Shown piece after piece: positions 1-8,900 of a DNA stretch of 64,000 nucleotides. Both the position numbers and the translations under genes were made by a program. The stretch comes from Agarivorans sp. TSD2052 (GTDB taxonomy: Bacteria > Pseudomonadota > Gammaproteobacteria > Enterobacterales > Celerinatantimonadaceae). Each line of letters starts with the position of its first letter. The first letter of the stretch is position 1. The notes beneath the pieces were generated by a model that worked only from the letters and a program-made list of their open reading frames with translations, had not been told where the DNA came from and did not search any database. Location of the stretch: NCBI RefSeq assembly GCF_023238625.1, contig NZ_CP096670.1, forward strand, positions 4,491,501 through 4,555,500, in the 5' to 3' direction.

Positions 1-817
1 CGGCATACTCGTTATCCTCTGGCCGTGAATGCTTATTCGCGATATTCAATCCGACCAAGGTTTTACCCGCTCCGGGAACACCAGTAACAAAGCAAATTAC
101 CTTTTGCTTGTTGAGTCTAGCTTCGTGGATTACTTCTAATAATTTGTCACTTGTTACGCCAAGATTGGTTACGTCAGCCTCTGTTTTTGCAATATCCTCA
201 ACAGCATGTTGAGCATACAATGCCTGCGCAGCCTCGATAATTGTCGGTGTTGGCAGGTATCCACTCGCAGCCCAATCGCAAGCATCAAAGGTAGGGGCAT
301 TACACTGTTGCGCAATGTCATCCACCAATGCGGCGATACCTTTACCATTAGTTAAAAGAGGTTTTGCTACTAAATCGCCCGCGAGAGCCAATTGGTTTGA
401 GCCAATACTTGATTGCGTAGCAATAAGGATCGGGATGATTGGTTTGTTATGACTGCCGCGATGAAAATTCTTAAGGTCAAGTGCATAGCTATGTGCTTGC
501 CGCTTATCAGCCTGCTGATACTTTAAGGTGCCAATCTTAAATTCCAACGCAAACACCACACCTCGGTAACACAAGACGACATCTGCGCGCTTGCCCATGC
601 GCGGGATCATAAACTCAAAAAAGATGTGCCCTGCAGGTTCAGTGAGCATCTTAAATTCTTGTTGTAACAGCTCAACTTGAGACAGCCAAGCTCCTGTTTG
701 TTCGTGCACCAGCTGCTGCGTATGGTTTGCAGTAAGCGCGCCAATGATGCTGTTATTACTGGCAGACATAAAATCAACCAGCTCAGCGCTATAAAATGCG
801 CGGCAGCTACTCATCAT
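1..817 (-). CDS. DUF2075-type nuclease/P-loop ATPase, C-terminus cut by window edge
   Basis: Translating the minus strand from the paired ATG codons at 812-817 gives 272 open residues that run off the left edge. A Walker A motif GVPGAGKT is at residues 246-253. Upstream, D79 followed by E92-F-K94 in a predicted strand-rich stretch (ALEFKIG) resembles a PD-(D/E)xK nuclease core. This combination is typical of the DUF2075 group of Schlafen-like helicase/ATPase proteins, often near defence genes. It overlaps the end of the XRE regulator by 11 nt, so the two are probably co-transcribed and translationally coupled. The helicase motifs after Walker A are outside the window. The exact function is not known. 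Confidence 0.72.
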   Translation of the reverse strand, partial: MMSSCRAFYSAELVDFMSASNNSIIGALTANHTQQLVHEQTGAWLSQVELLQQEFKMLTEPAGHIFFEFMIPRMGKRADVVLCYRGVVFALEFKIGTLKYQQADKRQAHSYALDLKNFHRGSHNKPIIPILIATQSSIGSNQLALAGDLVAKPLLTNGKGIAALVDDIAQQCNAPTFDACDWAASGYLPTPTIIEAAQALYAQHAVEDIAKTEADVTNLGVTSDKLLEVIHEARLNKQKVICFVTGVPGAGKTLVGLNIANKHSRPEDNEYA

Positions 818-1040
818 TAGTCTTTAATTCAAATGCCAGTAGTGATGCTGGCGTCACCTTAAGTGCGTCAGCCAGTTTAAAGATGTTGAGTAAACTAAGA
901 TTGCGCACCCCACGCTCTATGCCGCTGATATAGGTACGGTCTAGGCCGCTAGTTGCAGAAAGCTCTTCTTGGCTGATACCTATATCTAGGCGAATCTGGC
1001 GTACATGCGCACCAAAAGAGGTAAGAATTGATGTGTTCAC
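807..1040 (-). CDS. XRE-family helix-turn-helix regulator
   Basis: A 77-residue protein consisting almost only of one HTH_3/Cro-CI domain. The motif ISQEELSATSGLDRTYISGIERG is spread over residues 22-45 and the segment SLLNIFKLADALKV follows, which is the classical five-helix fold. The start codon is GTG at 1040. It lies directly upstream of, and overlaps by 11 nt, the DUF2075-type gene. It therefore probably represses its own promoter and that gene, as in restriction-modification controller or defence operons. No operator could be identified confidently in the 360 nt upstream. Confidence 0.8.
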   Translation of the reverse strand: MNTSILTSFGAHVRQIRLDIGISQEELSATSGLDRTYISGIERGVRNLSLLNIFKLADALKVTPASLLAFELKTNDE

Positions 1041-1444
1041 GCTGGTAACTCATTGAACTATAGAGAACAACATAATCACTACCTGTAGCTTTTACGTCCA
1101 CGGACTATGAGTCACATCCCCTAAAAGCTCAAAACACTTTCTACCTTGCTTAACCCGCTAGATACATGCTGCGAATGAACATAGATAACTCACCGCTCCC
1201 TATAGATAAAAAATTGATAGAAGGTATGCAAATGCTTTTACGAGGCACAACCTATTTCTAATGACCTCAAATGACCGCTAAAACCCAAGCTTAAAAAGCG
1301 CTTAAATGCTCAATCGACTTTTTCATTTACAACTACAAACCCACACCCCACTACTGATGATTAGCGCAGTTGATTGGCAGGTGATAAGTTCGCTGCACCT
1401 GATTGAATATCGCTGTAACTAGGGCGCTTTCCCGCTTATTTATC
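1041..1444. other. intergenic stretch, about 400 nt, no clear gene
   Basis: The region separates the XRE gene (leftward) from the endonuclease gene (rightward), so it should hold both promoters. It is AT-rich. A 31-codon open frame at 1166-1261 on the plus strand has an ATG but no convincing ribosome site. I see no terminator, repeat or RNA gene. Confidence 0.4.
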
Positions 1445-2209
1445 ATGTATTTAAAACACAAGCTAAACAGCCTACTAGGCTGTGTATTATCGCTTTGTCT
1501 TGGCGTTGCTCCTGTCGCCTTGGCCAGTGGCAACCAAACCATCGAGTCGTTTTCTACCGCCAAGCGCTTATTACTACAACAGGTATATGTTGAGCCCAAT
1601 GAGCGTAAAACGCTGTACTGCGAAGCAAGCTTTGATGAAAAGAAAAACCTGCATTTAAACAGCGGCTTTGCCACCAGCAAATATAAAAATCGCTTGGCCC
1701 GCTATGAAACCGAGCACGTCGTACCCGCCGAAAACTTTGGCCGCAGCTTTAGTGAGTGGCGAGACGGCCACCCCAGCTGTGTTAACAGCAAAGGTAAGGC
1801 CTATAAAGGGCGGCGTTGCGCCGAAAAGGTAAATAGCGAATATCGCTTAATGCAGGCCGACATGTATAACTTGTACCCAGCCATTGGGGCAGTAAATGCA
1901 GCGCGTTCTAACTATAACTTCACCATGCTAAGCACCCATAAATCTAGCTTTGGCAGTTGTGATATGCGTATAGAAAGCCGCAAAGTACAGCCGCCAGAAG
2001 TGGCGCGCGGCCCTATTGCCCGTAGCTATTTGTATATGGATGCCACCTACCCACGCTTTACTATGAGCAAAAGCCAACGCCAACTAATGTTAGCCTGGGA
2101 CAAGCAATACCCGGTCACTCGGCAAGAGTGCCTAAGAGCCGAGCGAATTGAGCGCAGCCAAAAAAACCGCCAACAGATAGTGAGTGAGCGCTGCTCACAT
2201 TTAAAGTAA
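1445..2209 (+). CDS. endA: secreted/periplasmic endonuclease I family DNase
   Basis: A protein of 254 residues. The first about 28 form a signal peptide (hydrophobic LLGCVLSLCLGVAPVALAS). The mature part carries the endonuclease I signature: ETEHVVPAENFGRSFSEWR from about residue 88 with catalytic E90-H91, and DMYNLYPAIGAVNAARSNYN from 139 with metal-ligand Asn151, as in Vvn and Dns. These are secreted or periplasmic nonspecific nucleases that degrade DNA and RNA; eight cysteines fit a disulfide-rich extracytoplasmic protein. An in-frame TTG at 1403 would add 14 residues, but they would spoil the signal peptide, so ATG 1445 is preferred. The gene stands alone. The symbol is by family; dns/xds names are also used. 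Confidence 0.92.
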   Translation: MYLKHKLNSLLGCVLSLCLGVAPVALASGNQTIESFSTAKRLLLQQVYVEPNERKTLYCEASFDEKKNLHLNSGFATSKYKNRLARYETEHVVPAENFGRSFSEWRDGHPSCVNSKGKAYKGRRCAEKVNSEYRLMQADMYNLYPAIGAVNAARSNYNFTMLSTHKSSFGSCDMRIESRKVQPPEVARGPIARSYLYMDATYPRFTMSKSQRQLMLAWDKQYPVTRQECLRAERIERSQKNRQQIVSERCSHLK

Positions 2210-2297
2210 GGGCGCAGCCCCCGCCACAATATGGTCGAGACTATCGCCGAAAGACAGAGAGCCAAACGGCATCGCTAACTATTAGCCGGTGTTGGCA

Positions 2298-3290
2298 TTA
2301 GTCTACATAGGTGGCTTTGTCGGCGATATTTTGAGGGAGCGTTATATTATAACGCTCAAGTTGTGAGCGGCTAAATAGGTAGCGGCCTTTATCTGCGGTT
2401 TTAGGCCCCAGTGAACGAGGCACCACATCGGTGGTAAGAATGGTATGCGCCATCTCGGCGGCTAAGCGGCCTTGCTCAAAGCCAAATAACACCATGCCAC
2501 CAATGGTTTTGTTTTTGCCAACGGCAAACTCCCAAAAACCAAAGGGAGGAATAGCGGTGTTTTCCGACGACCAAGCAATCACTTGTTCGGCATCTACATG
2601 CTTATTACTATCATCGCGAAGGGTGTGATAAAGGCCAAAGGCGACCGCATCAAAGCCCTCATCTTGCAGTGTTAGCACGGTGTTTTGCCACTCAGACCAA
2701 CTTTTTATCAGCTTTAACTGAACATCAATACCAGAGATACGTATTTCTGTTTCGCCAGAAAAGGTTTCTTGCAGAACATTTTTAGCGGTCACGCTATCAT
2801 CTAGCATGACTAAAATGCGTTTAGGTGCTGGGCTGACTAGCTCAGCAATATTAGACACCGAGCGTTTAATCAGCGGCCGCTCTAACACGCCAGTAATGTT
2901 TTTTCGTTTGTGTACATGATAGGCGCGCGGGTTGTTGTTTATGCCTAAATACACCACGGGGAGTCTGCTTTTAGCAAAACGTTTGCCTAGGTAGCGCAGT
3001 GCATTGTCGTCTCCCAAAATCACCAAGTCGGGCTTAATATCTAAGTGGTGTTGCCACGCCATTTCTGCTCTGCTGCGATGCCGATTGATGGGTAAGCGCT
3101 TGGTATCCATTTGAAAGTATTCTAGTTGATACCCCTCTTTCAACACCGATTCAATACCCTTACGATAGCTAATGTCCCACGCATATTCAGCGTGATAGCT
3201 TTCAATTACCAACACTGTTTGGGTGGCAAAAACGGGCCAAGCGCATAACAATGCGCTAATACCAAGTAACTGACTAAAAAATTTATGCAC
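2298..3290 (-). CDS. ABC-type periplasmic substrate-binding protein (ABC_sub_bind family), orphan
   Basis: 330 residues with a signal peptide (LLGISALLCAWPVFA, cleavage after about residue 22). The mature sequence begins TQTVLVIESYHAEYAWD and contains PDLVILGDDNALRYLG and LPVVYLGINNNPRAY, the pattern of the TrpX/YtlA-like ABC_sub_bind family (PF04392). Many homologues in marine bacteria are sensory input domains of diguanylate cyclases or histidine kinases rather than transporter parts. No permease or ATPase gene lies beside it, and it is transcribed alone. The ligand cannot be deduced. Confidence 0.8.
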   Translation of the reverse strand: MHKFFSQLLGISALLCAWPVFATQTVLVIESYHAEYAWDISYRKGIESVLKEGYQLEYFQMDTKRLPINRHRSRAEMAWQHHLDIKPDLVILGDDNALRYLGKRFAKSRLPVVYLGINNNPRAYHVHKRKNITGVLERPLIKRSVSNIAELVSPAPKRILVMLDDSVTAKNVLQETFSGETEIRISGIDVQLKLIKSWSEWQNTVLTLQDEGFDAVAFGLYHTLRDDSNKHVDAEQVIAWSSENTAIPPFGFWEFAVGKNKTIGGMVLFGFEQGRLAAEMAHTILTTDVVPRSLGPKTADKGRYLFSRSQLERYNITLPQNIADKATYVD

Positions 3291-3366
3291 TGTTGCACTT
3301 AGTTCATCTAGGGGTAACTAAAGTATAGCGAATGCCGAGCGACTAACTCGGCCTTTTATCACGTAA

Positions 3367-4347
3367 TTAGGATAAGTATTCTCGCCCGTGTGCCGCAGAC
3401 AATGGCAATAGCGGTCCCACGGGTACTACACCGGTTGGGTTAATCATGGTGTGGCTTTGGTAATAGTGCTGCTTGATATGCGCAAAGTTGACCGTTTCAG
3501 CAATACCCTCTACTTGGTAAAGCTCTAGCATGTAGCCATGTAAATGGGGGTAATCCACTATTCGGCGCAGGTTACATTTAAAGTGACCAACATATACGGC
3601 ATCAAAACGGATCAGCGTGGTGAAGAGTCGCCAATCGGCTTCGGTGAGTTGCGAACCGGTAAGGTAGCGCTGCTTACTTAATCGCAGTTCTAAGTCATCA
3701 AGCGTAGCAAATAATGGCACCAGTGCTTCTTCATAAGCGTCTTGGTTAGTAGCAAAGCCGGCACGATACACCCCATTATTTACCGTGTCATAAATGCGCT
3801 GGTTAAGGGGGTCTATCTCTTCACGAAGCCACTCTGGGTAGTAATCCCCCGCTTTAGCACCCATCTCATCAAAGGCTGAATTAAACATTCGGATTATGTC
3901 GGCTGATTCATTCGACACAATGGTTTGCTGGTGTTTATCCCACAATATTGGCACCGTAACTCTGCCGCTATAGTTAGCATTAGCGGCGGTATACACCTGA
4001 TGTAAATACTCAGCTTGGTTGATGGGATCGCTCACTACACCTTCGCCGGGGGCAAACGTCCAGCCGTGTTCACCCATAAACCAATGCACCACCGAGTAAT
4101 CAATCATCTCTTCTAAGCCTTTAAGCTTGCGAAAAATCATGGTGCGATTAGCCCAAGGGCAAGCATGCGAGATATACAGATGATAACGGCCAGTTTCGGC
4201 TTTAAAGCCAGGTTTGCCGGTTGGCCCGGCACTGCCATCGGCGGTGACCCAGTTACGAAACTGCGCTTCGCTGCGCACAAAACGCCCCTTGTTTTGTTTG
4301 GTTTCGTACCATTTATCTTGCCACTTGCCTTCTACTAACAAACCCAT
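3367..4347 (-). CDS. yqjG: S-glutathionyl-(chloro)hydroquinone reductase, YqjG-like glutathione transferase
   Basis: A 326-residue Xi-class glutathione transferase (Ecm4/YqjG family) that reduces glutathionyl-hydroquinones with glutathione. The N-terminal thioredoxin fold holds the catalytic Cys63 in SHACPWANRT, the same residue number as in E. coli YqjG; NESADIIRMFNSAF follows at about 170, then the helical GST-C domain. I chose ATG 4347 because GAGGAG lies eight bases upstream; a longer open frame to 4404 has no ribosome site. It is the last gene of a leftward trio with pirin and DoxX genes, facing a LysR regulator. The same four functions cluster in E. coli (yqjF, yqjG, yhaK, yhaJ). Confidence 0.93.
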   Translation of the reverse strand: MGLLVEGKWQDKWYETKQNKGRFVRSEAQFRNWVTADGSAGPTGKPGFKAETGRYHLYISHACPWANRTMIFRKLKGLEEMIDYSVVHWFMGEHGWTFAPGEGVVSDPINQAEYLHQVYTAANANYSGRVTVPILWDKHQQTIVSNESADIIRMFNSAFDEMGAKAGDYYPEWLREEIDPLNQRIYDTVNNGVYRAGFATNQDAYEEALVPLFATLDDLELRLSKQRYLTGSQLTEADWRLFTTLIRFDAVYVGHFKCNLRRIVDYPHLHGYMLELYQVEGIAETVNFAHIKQHYYQSHTMINPTGVVPVGPLLPLSAAHGREYLS

Positions 4348-4375
4348 TGCTTGCTCCTCATTGCCTAAATAGACA

Positions 4376-5218
4376 CTAAAACTTGTTATTCTGAAAATCA
4401 TCAAATGCTTGCAACACTTCTTCGCGAGTATTCATCACGAAAGGGCCACCCCAAGCAATTGGCTCGTTGATCGGCTCACCGCTTACTACGAGTACTCGGC
4501 TAGCATGGCCACTTTGCAAGTGCAGGGTATCACCCTCGCTTAGCACGCCTAGGTGATAAGCACTTAGGGTTTGCGCGTTGCCTGCCACCGCGACCTCGCC
4601 CTCAATCACATAGACAAAGCCATGATGATGGGTGGGTAAATCAAGGCTTAAATCAGCCCCAGCCACTAAGCTAATATCGAGATAGGTAGCGGCGGTTTTC
4701 TCGGTTTGCACTGCGCCTTTTAAGCCATTAGCGAGTTCACCGGCCACCACTCTTATTACGTTGCCTTGGCTGTCTTCGCTCACCGGTATTTGCTCGGCGC
4801 TGCATTCTTGATAACCCGGCGCCGACATTTTGTGTTCAGCGGCTAAGTTCACCCATAACTGAAAGCCTTTCATTAAGCCATCTTGTTGCTCGGGCATTTC
4901 TGAATGAATAACGCCTTTACCTGCGTTCATCCATTGCACGCCACCCGCTTCAATCACACTTTCGTGGCCGGCATTATCTTTATGGCGCATTCTGCCATTA
5001 AGAATATAGGTCACCGTTTGAAAGCCGCGGTGAGGATGCTCAGGAAAACCCGCCATATAATCTTGCGGTTTATCTGATTCAAAGCAATCTAGCATTAAGA
5101 AGGGATCTAAACTGGGGAGTTGAGTATTCCCTAACATGCGGGTTAACTTAACCCCGGCGCCGTCGCTAGTGGCCTGACCGGCCACCACCTTGAGCAATTG
5201 TCGTGTTTGCTTAACCAT
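4376..5218 (-). CDS. pirin family bicupin (YhaK/YhhW-like)
   Basis: 280 residues with the two-cupin pirin layout. Metal ligands are visible as H61 and H63 in FPEHPHRGFQTV and H105 and E107 in VIHSEMP. A C-terminal pirin_C cupin follows (SLDLPTHHHGFVYVIEGEVAV). Bacterial pirins can act as quercetinase-type dioxygenases or redox-sensing proteins. The gene starts ten bases after the DoxX gene ends and is followed 28 bases later by the hydroquinone reductase, so the three form one operon. A role in handling quinones or aromatic electrophiles is inferred from that context. Confidence 0.92.
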   Translation of the reverse strand: MVKQTRQLLKVVAGQATSDGAGVKLTRMLGNTQLPSLDPFLMLDCFESDKPQDYMAGFPEHPHRGFQTVTYILNGRMRHKDNAGHESVIEAGGVQWMNAGKGVIHSEMPEQQDGLMKGFQLWVNLAAEHKMSAPGYQECSAEQIPVSEDSQGNVIRVVAGELANGLKGAVQTEKTAATYLDISLVAGADLSLDLPTHHHGFVYVIEGEVAVAGNAQTLSAYHLGVLSEGDTLHLQSGHASRVLVVSGEPINEPIAWGGPFVMNTREEVLQAFDDFQNNKF

Positions 5219-5227
5219 TACAGCCTC

Positions 5228-5611
5228 CTATGCGCGGCGGTTATCTAGTGAGAACGCACCCGCACCATGCGCGACTAATAATAAGAAACCACCAGCAATC
5301 GAGACGTTTTTCATAAACATAATCATCTGCATTTGATCGCTTGGGTTGAAGTGAAATAACACTGCCGACACCAGACTAAAGCCTGCCAGTAAAAAGGCCA
5401 CTAAACGGGTTTGCCAACCTACAACAATGGCAATACCGCCCACCAGCTCAAGGGCTATCACTAACGGCAATAACATGCCCGGTACGCCCATCGCTTCCAT
5501 ATAACCTTGCGTGCCAGCGTAGCCGCCAATTTTGCTGTAACCAGACATAATAAACATAAATGCTAGCAGTAAGCGGGCTAAGGGTTGAGCAAGTAGTTGT
5601 AGTTGTTTCAT
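5228..5611 (-). CDS. DoxX family integral membrane protein (YqjF-like)
   Basis: 127 residues with four predicted membrane helices: LLLAFMFIMSGYSKIGG, LLPLVIALELVGGIAIVVG, LVAFLLAGFSLVSAVLF and a C-terminal ISIAGG-LLLVAHG segment. The SGYSKI and ALELVGG motifs are typical of DoxX/YqjF. It is the promoter-proximal gene of the DoxX-pirin-GST operon. In E. coli the homologue yqjF is switched on by YhaJ in response to trihydroxytoluene-like aromatic products. The 99-nt gap to the divergent LysR gene should contain the shared control region. Confidence 0.9.
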   Translation of the reverse strand: MKQLQLLAQPLARLLLAFMFIMSGYSKIGGYAGTQGYMEAMGVPGMLLPLVIALELVGGIAIVVGWQTRLVAFLLAGFSLVSAVLFHFNPSDQMQMIMFMKNVSIAGGFLLLVAHGAGAFSLDNRRA

Positions 5612-5770
5612 GATTTTTTCCTTGGTTTATATTTTATAAATTGGGTCAAACGTTGACTATGTGACTAGCTTAATCGCAGCCAAACCAACAATAAACCGTG
5701 CATATGGCAAATGATTGTTTCTATAATGGCAACAATAGAGAGTGAATGTAGCGGGTATTACGGGGCGGAG

Positions 5771-6703
5771 ATGGGCCAGTTAGAAGAGATGCAGATTTTT
5801 GTGCGGGTAGTAGAAGCGGGCAGTATTAGCCGCGCCGCCGAGCAATTGGGTATGGCCAAGTCGGTAGTTAGCCGACGTTTAGCCGGCTTAGAAGCCCGCT
5901 TAGGCTGCAGCCTAATACAGCGCACCACCCGCCGTTTAAGCCTGAACGACAACGGCCAACGCTTTTATCAACGCTGCTTAGGCATTCTTGATGAAGTAAA
6001 CATGCTTAACCAAGAAGCCAGTACTCAAAGCGATGCCTTAACGGGTACTTTGCATGTGGCCATGCCGCTTTCGTTTGGTTTAAACCACCTAAACTCAGCC
6101 TTTGATGCCTTTATGCAATTACACCCGCAACTGCGCTTAAAGCTCAGCCTGTCCGACAGCCAACATGATTTAGTGGCCGAAGGCATTGATGTAGCCCTGC
6201 GGATTGCCGATCTTAAAGACTCTAGCTTAAAAGCCCGCAAAATCACCCCGATTAATTTTGTATTGGTAGCGTCACCACAGTATTTACAACAACATGGCCA
6301 ACCTAAGCAGCCACACGATCTCACCCAGCACCAGATCCTGCATTATGCTAATTTAGCCACCCCTTCATGGCGGCTTAAAGACGCAGCAGGGCAGATTCAT
6401 CAAGTGCAGTATCAACCCCACATTAGCGCCAATAATGGGGAGTTTTTAAGGGATATGTCGATCGCCGGACACGGTATTAGCTTATGCCCCACCTTCATCG
6501 CATGGCGAGCAATAGCGACTGGCTCGCTTGAGTTAGTATTACCGCAGTACCAGATCCCTAATTTGCATGCTTGGGCGGTATACCCCAATACGCGTTATTT
6601 GCCACAGCGCACTCGGCGGCTAATTGATTTTTTATGTGAGCGATTTGGCGATAACCCCTATTGGGATCAGGCTTTAAACCAGCATTTAGCACACACAAAT
6701 TAG
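5771..6703 (+). CDS. LysR-type transcriptional regulator, divergent from the DoxX operon
   Basis: A LysR regulator of 310 residues. The winged HTH lies at residues 1-60 (VEAGSISRAAEQLGMAKS, then VSRRLAGLEARLG). An effector-binding domain follows, with a hinge near 85-95 and the usual DVALRIADLKDSSLKARK stretch. The open frame extends to an ATG at 5711, but the 20 extra residues are atypical and have no ribosome site. At 5771 a GGAG directly precedes ATG, which is close for a ribosome site, so the start is not fully settled. Its position back-to-back with the DoxX-pirin-GST operon marks it as that operon's activator, as YhaJ is in E. coli. Confidence 0.88.
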   Translation: MGQLEEMQIFVRVVEAGSISRAAEQLGMAKSVVSRRLAGLEARLGCSLIQRTTRRLSLNDNGQRFYQRCLGILDEVNMLNQEASTQSDALTGTLHVAMPLSFGLNHLNSAFDAFMQLHPQLRLKLSLSDSQHDLVAEGIDVALRIADLKDSSLKARKITPINFVLVASPQYLQQHGQPKQPHDLTQHQILHYANLATPSWRLKDAAGQIHQVQYQPHISANNGEFLRDMSIAGHGISLCPTFIAWRAIATGSLELVLPQYQIPNLHAWAVYPNTRYLPQRTRRLIDFLCERFGDNPYWDQALNQHLAHTN

Positions 6704-6889
6704 CGGCGGCCGTTGCTTTATGTCGCGCTTTACAACGGCAATCACCAAACTGTCAAAAAGCCCTGTATTCTCAGTACTTTTTGTGTTTATCTTGCAGCTA
6801 TTAATAAGTTATAAACTATCTAATTAAACCTAGGTAACGAACCACTCGCGAGCCACCCATTTAATTTTGTCACTGGTAAGGAAAGTAAC

Positions 6890-7825
6890 ATGCCTATCGT
6901 TTTTGATTATCTACTCACCGTGCAAGTCGCGCTGTTAATTTTTGCGTTATTTGTACTGAAATCATCTATAAAGTTTGTCCCACAAAATGAAGCTTGGGTT
7001 ATCGAGCGTTTTGGTAAATACCAATCAACCAAAGAAGCTGGGCTTAACTTTCTGATCCCTATGATTGACCAAGTGTCAGCGAGACGTTCGTTAAAAGAAC
7101 AAGCTTTTGATATTCCAAGCCAAGCTGCCATTACTAAAGACAACATCTCACTCACGGTAGACGGCGTATTGTATTTTCGAGTATTAGAACCTTACAAAGC
7201 CACCTATGGTGTTGAAGACTACGTATTCGCGGTTACCCAATTAGCGCAAACCACCATGCGTTCAGAAATTGGTAAAATTGAGTTAGACAAAACCTTTGAA
7301 GAACGCGATACCTTAAACGCAGAGATTGTGAATTCAATTAATGAAGCGTCAGCCTCTTGGGGTGTGGCCGTAATGCGTTACGAGATTAAAGATATTACTC
7401 CGCCAGCGTCTATTATGGATGCCATGGAGTCGCAAATGCGCGCCGAGCGCGAACGTCGCGCTAAAATTCTTGAATCTGAAGGTGAAAAAGCCGCAGCCAT
7501 TAATATTGCCGAAGGTCAGAAGCAATCACGGGTACTCGCCGCTGAAGCTGAAAAACAAGAGCAAGTATTAGCCGCAGAAGGTGAGGCCGAAGCCTTGGTG
7601 GCCGTGGCGAATGCCCAAGCCGAAGCAATTAGTACCATTGGTGCATCAGCCGCTACGCCTGAAGGTCAAAAAGCGATTCAACTTGATTTAGCCACCAAAG
7701 CGATTGAAGCTAAACATGCCATTGCTAAAGAGTCGAGCGTAGTATTGCTACCCGACAGCGGTACTGAAGCGGGCGCTTTAGTGGCACAAGCAACCTCTAT
7801 CTTAAATGCATTTAATAAAGGCTAA
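6890..7825 (+). CDS. qmcA: SPFH/Band 7 membrane protein, QmcA (paraslipin) type
   Basis: 311 residues. One N-terminal membrane anchor (LTVQVALLIFALFVL) is followed by a Band 7 domain beginning VPQNEAWVIERFGKY, then a long Ala/Glu-rich coiled coil (about 185-245) and a C-terminal oligomerisation segment. QmcA/YbbK proteins form large membrane-cage oligomers, often with FtsH. AAGGAAAGTAAC precedes the ATG. The NfeD partner gene starts within a few bases of its stop, reproducing the qmcA-ybbL pair. Confidence 0.92.
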   Translation: MPIVFDYLLTVQVALLIFALFVLKSSIKFVPQNEAWVIERFGKYQSTKEAGLNFLIPMIDQVSARRSLKEQAFDIPSQAAITKDNISLTVDGVLYFRVLEPYKATYGVEDYVFAVTQLAQTTMRSEIGKIELDKTFEERDTLNAEIVNSINEASASWGVAVMRYEIKDITPPASIMDAMESQMRAERERRAKILESEGEKAAAINIAEGQKQSRVLAAEAEKQEQVLAAEGEAEALVAVANAQAEAISTIGASAATPEGQKAIQLDLATKAIEAKHAIAKESSVVLLPDSGTEAGALVAQATSILNAFNKG

Positions 7826-7828
7826 GTG

Positions 7829-8287
7829 ATGGGCGAACTATTCACCAATTATATTCCGCAAACCCTGGTCACCTTAGGGATAATCCTGCTTACGATAGAA
7901 GTGGTGCTAATTGGTTTTGCCACATTTATCTTATTTTTTGTTGGTTTATCGTTGGTATTAACCGGTTCACTGGTGTGGTTAGAGATACTGCCTGATAGTT
8001 GGAACGCTATCTTATTAGCCAACGCCATTGCCACCTCGGTGATTGCCGCCGTATTGTGGAAACCGATGCGTAAATTACAAAATCACTCTGACACTAAAAA
8101 AGTGACCAGCGATTTTGATGGGCACCGTTTTTTCTGCAAGCAAGACATCGATAAACGCGGCCAAACTAGCTATAAACATTCAGGGATCAGTTGGGTGTTA
8201 AAAAGCGACATGCCAATTGCCGCCGATACAGAAGTAGAAGTAGTAAAAGTAGAAGTCGGCACGTTTTGGGTTAAAGCGGTCGACTAA
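7829..8287 (+). CDS. NfeD-like inner-membrane protein, partner of QmcA
   Basis: 152 residues from ATG 7829 (an adjacent GTG at 7826 is an alternative). There are two or three N-terminal membrane helices (LVTLGIILLTIEVVLIGF, ATFILFFVGLSLVLTG and WNAILLANAIATSVIAAVLW). A C-terminal OB-fold typical of NfeD proteins ends ADTEVEVVKVEVGTFWVKAV. NfeD proteins accompany SPFH proteins and are thought to assist membrane-domain organisation. The start codon is immediately after the qmcA stop, so translation is coupled. Confidence 0.88.
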   Translation: MGELFTNYIPQTLVTLGIILLTIEVVLIGFATFILFFVGLSLVLTGSLVWLEILPDSWNAILLANAIATSVIAAVLWKPMRKLQNHSDTKKVTSDFDGHRFFCKQDIDKRGQTSYKHSGISWVLKSDMPIAADTEVEVVKVEVGTFWVKAVD

Positions 8288-8405
8288 CTCTTTGGCTTGG
8301 TGTGAGTTTTTCAGCTTGCACCAAGCTAGCCCTTCAAATAATGCAAAGCCCGTATGATTGTGCTTAACTAAAGCCAGTTAACCCATACAGCGGTAGAGCA
8401 ACCCC

Positions 8406-8900
8406 ATGAGAAACCCAATGCGTAATGGCCTGTTGGTGCTGGCACTATTAATACTAAGCGCCTGTAGTAGTCTTGTGCCAAATGACCCGCCTAAGGTCAA
8501 CCTGGTATCGGTGATGCCCATTGCAGGTGACGGCCTAGCCCCTAGTTTTGCGATAAACCTGCGTGTAGTAAACCCAAACAAACAAGCCCTGAGCCTAGCC
8601 GGTGCGGTGTATTCACTGTCATTAAACGGCCATGAAGTGGTAAATGGCGCCACCACCGACCTACCAGAAGTACCCGGTTATGGCGAAGCCAGCTTTACCT
8701 TGCCAGCCCAAGCCAATTTAATTGCTACCTTTCGCTTGTTGGGCTCTTTGGTACAACTAAAAAGCCCCGAGCTAGATTACCAAGTAGACGTAAAGCTAGA
8801 TGTTGGTAGCTTATGGCCAGCCATTAAGCTTAGCGAGAAAGGTAACTTTAAACTTGAGGATTTAGGCGAGCAACTTAGTTCCAGCGTTCAAGCACTTTAA
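8406..8900 (+). CDS. LEA type 2 family lipoprotein
   Basis: 164 residues. The N-terminus has a lipoprotein signal ending LILSAC with lipidated Cys20, so the protein should be membrane-anchored in the envelope. The mature part is a single LEA14/WHy-like beta domain (INLRVVNPNKQALSLAGAV and SFTLPAQANLIATF). Proteins of this type are found in many marine gammaproteobacteria; their function is unknown, with envelope desiccation or stress roles suggested. Its 3' end overlaps the convergent ppiC gene by 26 nt. Confidence 0.82.
   Translation: MRNPMRNGLLVLALLILSACSSLVPNDPPKVNLVSVMPIAGDGLAPSFAINLRVVNPNKQALSLAGAVYSLSLNGHEVVNGATTDLPEVPGYGEASFTLPAQANLIATFRLLGSLVQLKSPELDYQVDVKLDVGSLWPAIKLSEKGNFKLEDLGEQLSSSVQAL

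Noticed and set aside
1166-1261. 31-codon frame between the XRE and endonuclease genes
   Set aside because: No ribosome site and no recognisable product; too short to claim.
1403-1444. TTG start adding 14 residues to endonuclease I
   Set aside because: The extension would precede and disrupt a good signal peptide; ATG 1445 is better.
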